Shown here: in pieces, positions 20,901-29,100 of the stretch
Layout of the letters: each line of letters starts with the position of its first letter
Numbering within the stretch: position 1 is the stretch's first letter
Source of the DNA: Mesorhabditis belari
Taxonomy: Eukaryota > Nematoda > Chromadorea > Rhabditida > Rhabditidae
Assembly: GCA_958450365.1 (NCBI GenBank)
Contig: CAUEEP010000758.1
Span: forward strand, 757,565-821,564
Direction of reading: 5' to 3'
DNA length: 64,000 nt
Notes under the pieces: model-generated
Told to the model about the DNA's origin: nothing
The model's input: only the letters and a program-made list of their open reading frames with translations
The model's database searches: none
Made by a program: the position numbers and the translations under genes

Positions 20901-23900
20901 TGATCAAGTCGCGAAAGCTGAGAGGGCTTGGCCATTTCTAAAAAAGGACAATTTTTTTAATTTTTTAAATATTATTAAATGAAAACAAGTTTAAAACAAG
21001 AAAAACTTAAAAAACAGTCAATAAATCGCTCGCGTTGGACAATTTAAATGCTTTTATCATGAGGGGTCGGGGTATCAGTAATTGTGGAACACCCTGTACT
21101 TTCTACTTTACTTTAACCCAAATGCTTTACTTTCTACTTCACTTTACTCCTTTACTTTACTTTGTAAAAGGACTTTAAGGCTCGGGCCTGACAAACGATT
21201 TATAGTAGTTTTCTCTTTAAATTGATTTCTATTCTAGGACTGAAGACGAATTGATGAAATCGATCGGAAATCGAATGGGGAATACAAGTTTGAACTCATC
21301 GTCAGCCGGTCAACGATCGACAGTGCCAAGTCCAGCAAAAACCGATACCGGATACGGGAGTCGACAAGAATCTAGTTTGAGATTATATTTATTATTTTAA
21401 ATTTTAAATCTCTTTTCTAATCTAGCACTTGGAGCCGATGCAGCAGCTGTAGGCAGCGACGAAGAGGAGGCAAATGTTGAACCGTGGAAGGTTTGTGAAA
21501 AAAAAAAAAAAAAGGATTTTTATAGTTAAAAAGAAACTCGAATAGCTTCTAGGAACGTGAGGAATTAGAGGAGCACGTTTTACCGTCAAATCTTCAACCA
21601 AACTACGAAGAGATCACGAACGATTTGGATAAGTGAGCAATCTAAATATTATATTAAAAAAGAAATAATTTGAATGATGTAAAGCGATCATTTTTAGATT
21701 TGTGATGGCTCCAGCAAAGCGAAATATCACATACAAGTGTTCAATAACGAGAGATAAAAAAGGGATGGATCGGGGAATGTATCCGACGTATTATCTACAT
21801 TTAGAGAAAGAAGATCGACGAAAGGTTGGCTTTCAAAAGGAAATTTGAAAATTTTCATCGAAATGCAGGGCTTTGCAGTTCAAATTTTAACCTTAGCCTT
21901 AGCTAAAGGTTAAAATTTGCTTAGCCCAGCTAACCTTAGCCTTAGCTGGGCTTAGCTTTAACTTCAGCCTTAGATTAGCTTAGCTTTAACCTTAGCCTTA
22001 GATTAGCTTAGCTTTAACCTTAGCTTTAATCTTGTAAACTTTTGCCTGGCTTGGATAACCATGGCTTTTTTTGTTTTTTAGAATCTTTGAAACCTTTGAA
22101 ATCTTTGAAATCTTTGTTTTTCGTAGTTCCTCTTTAGATCTTCCTTTTGGCTGCTCGAAAACGAAAAAAGAGTGCTACAGCTAATTATTTGATCACAACT
22201 GATGCTACGGATTTGAGTAGAGAAGGAGAGGCGTTTGTTGGGAAAGTGAGGTGAGATCAGAAAGTATCAGAATTTCTTCTTCATCAACAACAAGATCAGT
22301 AGATCAAGATCAGTAGATCAAGATCAGTAGATCAAGATCAGTAGCTCAAGATCAGTAGATCAAGATCAGTAGCTCAAGATCAGTAGATCAAGATCAGTAG
22401 ATCAAGATCAGTAGCTCAAGCTCAGTAGCTCAAGATCAGTAGATCAAGATCAACAACAAGATCAACAACAAGCTGTCAAGAGTTTAAATCAATCATTTTC
22501 CAGATCAAATGCTTTGGGCACGATGTTTACTTTGTATGATAATGGACGAAATCCGAAAAAGACACCTGGATCGGATGATGTGAGAGAAGAGTTGGCAGCT
22601 GTCATTTATGTGAGTTGAGATTCGATGACTGTACAAAGATTTGATCCGGCTCTCATCTTTCCTTACCTGTTTCGATATACTGTATTGGAAATTGTCTTTC
22701 AGCCATGAGCTTAAGATGAAAAAAGTGGATGAATATTATGATTGAAGTCTAATAGGTACAGGGTGTTCAAAAAAAAGCCCGATTTCAACACAAATTTTTG
22801 AAAAAGTGGCTGGTTTTGGTTGAAGAAATGGAGAAAAAAAGAAAAAGCTTACTTTTGAAAAAACGTTAACGATAAGTTAAGTCAAATATTAATAAGTGAC
22901 GTGATTTGTTTTTGAATGGAAATCGAATCGAAGCGGGGGGATGAGCCGGTCATTTCACATGGTACCTGGAGTCCGGAGATGGTTCTTGACCTTGCCTATC
23001 TTGGGAATAGGATCTTTAGCTTCACCTTGAAATACATGATTGGTGTATTTGTTAGCTTGCGCTTAGCTTGCGCTTAGCTTGCGCTTAGCTTGCGCTTAGC
23101 TTGCGCTTAGCTTGCGCTTAGCTTGCGCTTAGCTTGCGCTTAGCTTGCGCTTAGCTTGCGCTTAGCTTGCGCTTAGCTTGCTTAGCTTGCTTAGCTTGCT
23201 TTCTGATAGCACTTTAGAGTTTCTTGTGCTAGAGATTCTGATCCAGAACTCCAGGAATTGTCTCCTCTTTTCTTGGAATTTTCAGGTCAAAAGCCAAAAG
23301 AATAACAAAATAACAATTCTTGTGCTAGACATTCTGATCAAAATCTCGAGGAATTGTTTCCTTTTGGCAGCGATGAAGCTGTCAAGAAAGGTTAGAAGGC
23401 CAGGCGAAAAGCCAGAAGATTTCAAGATTTCAAGAAAGGATGGCGTTTGATCATTTTAGGCAAAAAAGACCGGTTCAAGCTTTATTTCCATACTCGATTT
23501 CAGGATTTTGAATTCATTACGCGATTTCAGGAAACAAACGTCCTCGGCTTTAAAGGACCACGAAAAATGACGATCTTGATTCCAGGGATTTTCGATGCCG
23601 AGAACTACAGAAGACGGCCGATTCGACCAGTGACGGTAAACTTGTATCAACAACTTAGGTACTTGTCGGTTGTCTACATTCACAAAGACTCATCTCGGTT
23701 AAGCATCCCCATCCGAGTCGTCTCGGTTATCGATTTTCGTTCTGTTAAATGACTGATCGACTTCTAATGATGAATAATGAAGCATCCTCATCCGAGTCTT
23801 CTCGGTTATCGATTTTCGTTCGACTCATCAAGTGATCACTTCAGACGAGCACTCTACTTCACTGAATATAATCACCGCTGACAGCTTCTAGCTGTTGTCA

Positions 23901-25757
23901 GCTTCTAGCTGTTGTCAGCTTCTAGCTGTTGTCAGCTACTTGCTGTTGTCAGCTTCTAGCTGTTGTCAGCTTCTAGCTGTTGCCAGCTACTTGCTGTTGC
24001 CAGCTACTTGCTGTTGTCAGCTACTTGCTGTTGTCAGCTACTTGCTTAACCGAATTTAGTCTCTGTGGATGTATAACCGACAAGTACCCCAACTTGCAAA
24101 GTCTTTCAAAGCTACAGTATCTGGCGTACCTGCAGCTATCATAAAAACTATTATCTAACAGATCCATTATCTAACAAAGTCTTTCAGGACAGGGACACGA
24201 TTTTCGAGCGCTACAAGCAGCGCCGAATGGACGAGTTGGTGCTCATGCACAACAAAGCGCCCGTTTGGAATGACGGTTGGTTTTATAATTATAATTTAAA
24301 CATTACTTAGTACTAGTAATTGTTAAAGTTAAAGTGTACTTTTTGCTCAGAAATTCTTCCTTTACAAGCTGCTATGAGAAAATGAAAGAATTTCATTCTT
24401 TTTTTCAAAGTTTTTGACAGTTTTTGACACAAAGTACACCAGAAATTTGTCTATTTTGTGTTCATTTTTTGTCTATTTTTATTTCTTTCAGAAACTCAAT
24501 CATACGTATTGAATTTCCACGGTCGAGTCACGCAAGCATCTGTGAAAAATTTCCAAATTGTCCACGATGCGGATCGTGAGTTTTGTTTGGATGTTTGGAC
24601 TTGGTTCGAAAAAAAACAGCATTTCGTCGACCCGCTTTAAAAGACCTATAACTTTGTCTAGAGAGCATATTTTTACAAAAATTTTATATCATTTTACAGA
24701 GAACATTTCAGGCTTTCAAATGATACCAAATACAGTTTAATTGGGCTTTTGATTCCCATGCAAACAGGCGACACAACACCCGAGTTGAATACTGACGAGT
24801 TGGATACTCATTTGCTCTGATTTTCTTCAATTGGATTTTCCAATCAAGCTCTATTTTGTATCATTTGAAAGCCTGAAATGTTTTCTGTAGAATGATATAA
24901 AGAGTTAACTATGATATTATCTCTGAACAAAGTTATAGGCCTTCAAAGTGTGACGAGTCGTTCAAAATACGAAACTAGGCAAGAGTCAAGATTTCTTTTG
25001 AAAACAGTACAGATAATGAAATGAAATAATGAAAAACACAAAAGGAAGTAAAATTCTGTGAGAATGTTTTCAGAATTCTTAAGTTTATCCATAACTTGGA
25101 GAGAAAAAGGCAAAGGAAAGTTGTTTTTGAGAGCACAAAGTGCAGCTAAAGTTAGTTAAAGGCAGTTAAAGGCAGTTAAAGGCAGTTAAAGGCAGTTAAA
25201 GTCAGTTAAAGTCAGCTAAAGGCAGTTAAAGTGCAGCTAAAGTCAGTTAAAGTCATCTAAAGTCATCTAAAGTCAGTTAAAGTCATCTAAAGTCAGCTAA
25301 AGTGCAGCTAAAGTCAGTTAAAGTGTAGCTAAAGTCATCTAAAGTCAGCTAAAGTTATCTAAAGTCATCTAAAGTCATCTAAAGTCAGTTAAAGTCATCT
25401 AAAGTCAGCTAAAGTGCAGCTAAAGTGCAGCTAAAGTCAGTTAAAGTGTAGCTAAAGTCAGTTAAAGTCATCTAAAGTCATCTAAACTCAGCTAAAGTCA
25501 TCTAAAGTCAGTTAGAGTCAGCCAAAGTACACTCCTTATCCGAGAAGATCGATAGAAATAGAGATGAGTCGATATTCTTTTACAATGTTATTCTATATTT
25601 TCTCAAGAATATTCAATTTCCAGCCGACTACATTGTCATGCAATTCGGCCGAGTTAACGACGAGCAATTCACAATGGATTTCCGTTATCCTCTCTCCGCT
25701 TTGCAAGCTTTTGGCATAGCGATGACGTCATTTCACGGGAAATTAGCCTGTGAATAG
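14903..25757 (+). CDS. tub-1: tubby protein TUB-1, 14 exons
   Basis: Tubby family. TUB-1/TULP proteins bind PI(4,5)P2 through the C-terminal barrel and IFT-A through an N-terminal helix, carrying membrane proteins into cilia. Exons: 14903-14950, 16531-16637, 16715-16801 (start uncertain), 17427-17501, 21238-21374, 21426-21490, 21553-21632, 21698-21824, 22138-22250, 22504-22609, 23531-23635, 24188-24275, 24492-24575, 25624-25757; 451 residues. The N terminus [16 protein letters not shown] plus [12 protein letters not shown] is the IFT-A-binding-type helix. The tubby domain starts near residue 197 with [11 protein letters not shown], has the basic RKRKKS stretch of the lipid site and ends with the family hallmark FHGKLACE. 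Only exon 3 is awkward: the in-frame join needs the weak acceptor ATAAAG at 16711-16714. TTTTCTTTAG just upstream (ending 14870) could accept a spliced leader. Exon 1 has a second copy at 15464-15511. Confidence 0.95.
15087..15232. repeat. 27-bp minisatellite, ~5 units
   Basis: Units GAACTGGGCTGAGCTGAGC plus TGAGCTTT. The array grew at the site that reads GTAAAAATTGAGCTCTAG in copy 1. Confidence 0.95.
15437..15499. repeat. perfect hairpin, 29-bp arms, over the duplicate start codon
   Basis: Arms 15437-15465 and 15471-15499 are exact complements; loop 15466-15470. The right arm is tub-1 coding sequence (TGATTGGGTACAACAAAAT), the left arm an inverted copy of it. The first two bases of the ATG (15464-15466) belong to the left arm. 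Copy 1 has only TTTCTACAAGATGAGC here. Confidence 0.95.
15884..15953 (-). pseudogene. tRNA-like core, Ser/Leu-like, with GATTC module
   Basis: On the minus strand: A box TAGCCGAGTGGTTGTGG and B box GGTTCAAGTCC. The start GCGGCGG does not pair with the 3' side. The module TTCACGCTGAATCCGATGC lies upstream on the same strand (16085-16063). In tub-1 intron 1. Confidence 0.6.
16100..16372. repeat. CCAGCACATCCAG minisatellite
   Basis: Units ATGTCATTTAGCCAGCACA plus TCCAG(TC), with CACTTAACC variants. It begins in the ATGACAAATGACA words next to the tRNA-like module, so it probably arose from that repeat. Confidence 0.9.
17039..17307. mobile_element. TACCGTAAATACTG MITE, family B copy 1
   Basis: Ends TACCGTAAATACTGTAAT and CAGTATTTACGGTA. 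The centre holds the hairpin GGTATCAAAAAATAGC...GCTATTTTTTGATACC. Further copies: 32962-33258, 49308-49578, and partial ones at 61663-61860 and 52597-52695. A 30-bp direct repeat flanks this copy (16984-17013, 17307-17336). In tub-1 intron 3. Confidence 0.85.
17610..17722. repeat. CTTTACTTTCTA minisatellite, left part
   Basis: Units of TGCTTTACTTTCTATTTTA plus CTTTAACCCAAA. It continues at 21099-21170 beyond the inserted 17725-21096 element, so the element landed inside the array. Confidence 0.9.
17833..19118 (+). mobile_element. maT-like (DD37D) Tc1/mariner element, 1286 bp
   Basis: Terminal inverted repeats CAGGGTCCGAGAAAAGTATT and complement, TA on each side (17831-32, 19119-20). The matching empty site is at 30159-30160. 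Carries one transposase gene with a single stop and an AATAAA near 19040. Length is typical of an autonomous Tc1/mariner element. Confidence 0.95.
17915..19006 (+). pseudogene. maT-like transposase with one in-frame stop
   Basis: Two open stretches in the same frame are separated by one TAA at 18353-18355. The first (likely start at 17981, [14 protein letters not shown]) carries two helix-turn-helix units ([17 protein letters not shown]; the second around [15 protein letters not shown]) joined by a basic GRPRS linker. The second carries the catalytic core: first Asp in WSDEKIF, second in QQDWAPAH, third in LNPLD. I count 37 residues between the second and third Asp, giving DD37D as in the maT clade. 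Otherwise intact through the tail ending NFEHLL, so the stop is probably recent or a read error. No frameshift seen. Confidence 0.9.
19604..20114. repeat. 19-bp minisatellite, ~27 near-identical units
   Basis: Unit CCTGGTGATGGCTCAGCAG, almost without variants. The same unit occurs inverted at 28766-29136 with more mutations, always inside the mariner composite. Confidence 0.98.
20302..20941 (-). pseudogene. decayed Tc1/maT-type transposase of the outer element
   Basis: Read on the minus strand from [12 protein letters not shown] (20936) the frame shifts near the first helix-turn-helix. It resumes as [13 protein letters not shown], then [20 protein letters not shown]. The first catalytic Asp is present ([10 protein letters not shown]), but the region with the second and third is deleted: the frame jumps to [16 protein letters not shown] and stops. 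The C-terminal YLRATV matches the maT-like element at 17833, so the two are related. Confidence 0.85.
21885..22475. repeat. two minisatellites in tub-1 introns 8 and 9
   Basis: About 21885-22035: TTAGCTTTAACCTTAGCC-type units (intron 8). About 22290-22475: AGATCAAGATCAGT and AGCTCAAGATCAGT units (intron 9). Confidence 0.85.
22759..22880. mobile_element. solitary Tc1-type end
   Basis: CAGGGTGTTCAAAAAAAAGC preceded by TA (22757-58) looks like a Tc1/mariner terminus. No matching right end was found, so the inner limit is arbitrary. In tub-1 intron 10. Confidence 0.45.
23050..23195. repeat. 11-bp minisatellite GCTTAGCTTGC
   Basis: About 12 units of AGCTTGCGCTT, ending in shorter AGCTTGCTT units. 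In tub-1 intron 10. Confidence 0.95.
23878..24050. repeat. TTGTCAGCTTCTAGCTG minisatellite
   Basis: About ten 17-base units, with TTGTCAGCTACTTGCTG variants clustered to the right. In tub-1 intron 11. Confidence 0.95.
24640..24950. repeat. foldback element, ~110-bp arms
   Basis: The left arm (CCTATAACTTTGTCTAGAG...AGGCTTTCAAATGATAC) is complemented by the right arm (GTATCATTTGAAAGCCTG...AACAAAGTTATAGGCC). In tub-1 intron 13. Confidence 0.8.
25145..25530. repeat. TAAAGTCAGT minisatellite
   Basis: Ten- to twelve-base units TAAAGTCAGT, TAAAGTCATC and TAAAGTGCAGC mixed irregularly, starting from GCACAAAGTGCAGC. In tub-1 intron 13. Confidence 0.95.
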
Positions 25758-26176
25758 TTTAAGTAAAAATGAGGATTCGATACTGTTTTTATTGAGCTTT
25801 TTATACTTTAAACTTCATACAGTAAATTCAATTTCTCAAATTTAGCAATTAATTTGTGATAAATCTTTTGTCCAATGGTTGTGATATGCATTTTCTTTTT
25901 TCTTTTCTTTTTCTTTTTCTTTTCCTTTTTCTTTTCTTTTCTTTTCTTTTTCTTTTTCTTTTAACTGTCAACTCGATCGGTGATCTCACAAGTCTGTCAA
26001 AAGTCTGTCAAAAGAGTAAATTCTTGTTTTGGAAATGATTTGTGAAAAGAAATTACAAGAAAAAGGCAAAAATTGTTGATTGGACTGGTTTTTAAAGCTG
26101 TAGATCCATTGGAGAAAGGAACAATCAAGAAATTCGCCTAAGATTTCGCATAACATTTCGAACGAACTCTCAAAAA

Positions 26177-29100
26177 ATGCTCAAGATTTTCCTTCTTCTA
26201 ATAGCCACCACAACTTTGGTCACAACATTTCACCGTGAGTTTTGATAAGGGATCGAAGGGGATAGGGATCACACTTTGATAGGGGATAGGGATCACACTT
26301 TGATAGGGGATAGGGATCACACTTTGACTCGAACTCTAGCTTTTTTGATAAGCGATAGAATCAGGGTCAAAAAGTCTTGATCCGTTTTTGACTTGGCTCT
26401 AGTCCATTGGTTATATATTGGCTCTAGTCCATTGGTCATATATTGGCTCTAGTCCATTGGTTATATATTGGCTCTAGTCCATTGGTTATATCCCATTTAT
26501 ATTTTAAAATAAAATACATACGAATGTGATAAAAATAATACAAAAGCACAATTCACATCGGCGCGAAATAAGGCAAAAATGCGTTTTCTATCGAATTTTT
26601 CTGGTAGTACCTTTTTTAGATGCGGAAAATTGTGCTGATTCCGAATTTGAAGGAATTTTTCAAATCCCTCTGACAGAAATTTTTAAATTTTGTGGTACCC
26701 TGCAGTTTGGGGCTCGTAACTCGACAACGAGGGGTCTAGAACCAAAAACGAAGGGATAACTTTTATTCTAGACACTCTTACGAACATTTTGATGCAAAAA
26801 TCATCAAATTTGCTCAACTCTACAAAAAGTTATAACATTTTTTAAAAAAGAAAAATCCGATAGAAAAATCATTTTCGAGTCGATGTGCAATTCCTAAAGC
26901 TCTAAATGTAGAGAAGAAAATGAAAGCTATATTAGATAAAAAAGATAATAAGAAAAAAGAATCTAGCAAGCGGGATCGTACCCTTGAGACTACGAAATGA
27001 AGAGCTCAGCCAGTTGGTCATAACGGTGATTGTTGTTTGGGATTAAAGGAGGGTTATCTCCTGGTTTGCTCGTTTTTTATCAGCATTCCTCAGTGCTTAA
27101 TAAAAAGCAAAGGAATATAAAGGAATATCTCTAGATCTAGATTTGTTAGGAACGATTTGGAAAATCTTTTTCAAAGCAAGCATTAACAAAAGGAAAAGCT
27201 TCGTTTAAGCATAACTTAACCTCAAAGTTTCTATAGTATAAAGTCAAAAATTTTAGCCATAAATCAGCACAAATCTTAGTTTCGATTTATTATTTAAGTC
27301 AAAAAAAGAATTTGTACTTTAATATATGAAAAGTTTTTAGTATTTAGATTTAGTATTTAGTATTTAGAGTATCGGGATGTCATTTGTAAAACGAAAGACG
27401 GTAGAAATCGGGGTGGAGCAGAGAAAGCAAAATGTTCGATAAGTTTGAAGAGTGAGGAGTTCGATCGAGGGAGAAGTGCTAGAGTAGGCGATGGATGTTA
27501 TGTGGTCAGTGGGGGAATCGAAGGAACATGGTTTAAGGAATGTTTCTCGAACTATTACCGTATTTTCTGTAATAGTATTGGAGTCTATAATAGTATTGCA
27601 GTCTATAATAGTAGTGCAGGCTGTACTAGTACTGCAGTCTGTGCTAGTATTGCAGTCTATAATAATAGTGCAGGCTGTACTAGTACTGCAGTCTATAATA
27701 GTATTGCAGTCTGTAATAGTAGTGGAGTCTGTACTAGTACTGCAGTCTGTACTAGTATTGCAGTTTATAATAGTAGTGTAGGCTGTACTAGTACTGCAGT
27801 TTATAATAGTAGTGCAGGCTGTACTAGTACTGCAGTCTATAATAGTATTGCAGTCTATAATAGTACTGCAGTCTGTACTAGTATTGCAGTCTGTACTAGT
27901 ATTGCAGTCTGTACTAGTATTGCAGGTTGAAGGGGAGTTGAAAAAACAGTATTTCCCACTACTCTCACAGAAAATACGTTAACTACTAACTACTAAATAT
28001 TCTCGAAATATTCCTTAGGAACGACTCGGTCGTGGTAAAGAAACGCGAGAGATTTGCGATTTGGTTTGCCCGAAAGCGCACACCGTTTTTGTTGCACATA
28101 TCGACATCGGACATCGAGCTTGCTTCAACTACTACAATTATGAATTAATTCAGGTAAAATTAATGAGAAAATTTCCTTTCTAATGCCATTTATTAGCAAA
28201 AAGACGAATGGTTTTTGATGCGGAGTGGAGAGTGCGCGAATTCGACGATCACTTTCAGGTTGATGCTTTTCATTTGATAAACTTTTAGCTTTTACAAGAG
28301 TAGAATGAGATAAGCCCATAATTTATTCGACACAGAATTTCACGCTGATTCCGAATCTGCTTTTCGTTTTTGCAAAATCGCCTTCTATAAAAAGATTTAC
28401 GTGTTTTAAGTTTCAGAGTGAAAATGCGAAAATTTTGAGCCGAATTTCGAGCCGAAATGCCTTTATAAGAGAACTCTATAAACTCTATAAGAGAACTTTA
28501 TAAGAGAACCTTTATAAGGTCTCAAACGTGGCTAGATGGTCTAGTGGATAAAAAGGCTTACATACAACACGAGTACCGCATTTTTTTCTGCATTTGAGTT
28601 CGATTCCTTTTCGGGTTTGCTTTGCGTTTTGATGTTTTAACACCTGAATTTTATCTGGCCTTAAAATTATTGGGTTAATGCATAAGTGTTTTTGTTCCTT
28701 TTCGTCTGCCGTTTCAAGCCAACAAATGCACCAATTAAACTACGGTTGATTTCATTAGAAAAACCAAGCCATCACCAGGCTGCTGAGCCATCACCAGGCT
28801 GCTGAGCCATCACCAGGCTGCTGAGCCATCACCAGGCTGCTGAGCCACACCAGGCTGCTGAGCCATCACCAGGCTGAGCATCACCAGGCGCTGAGCCACA
28901 CCAGGCTGCTGAGCCATCACCAGGCTGCTGAGCCATCACCAGGCTGCTGAGCCATCACCAGGCTGTGAGCCATCACCAGGCTGCTGAGCCATCACCAGGC
29001 TGCTGAGCCATCACCAGGCTGCTGAGCCATCACCAGGCTGCTGAGCCATCACCAGGCTGCTGAGCCATCACCAGGCTGCTGAGCCATCACCAGGCTGCTG

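Larger units (their letters stand above)
17725..21096. mobile_element. outer Tc1/maT-type element, interrupted
   Basis: Inverted ends CAGGGTGTTCCACAATTAC and complement, with TA on both sides (17723-24, 21097-98). It contains the composite 17760-20211 and, on the minus strand, a decayed transposase (20941-20302). Lies in tub-1 intron 4 within a minisatellite. Confidence 0.9.
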
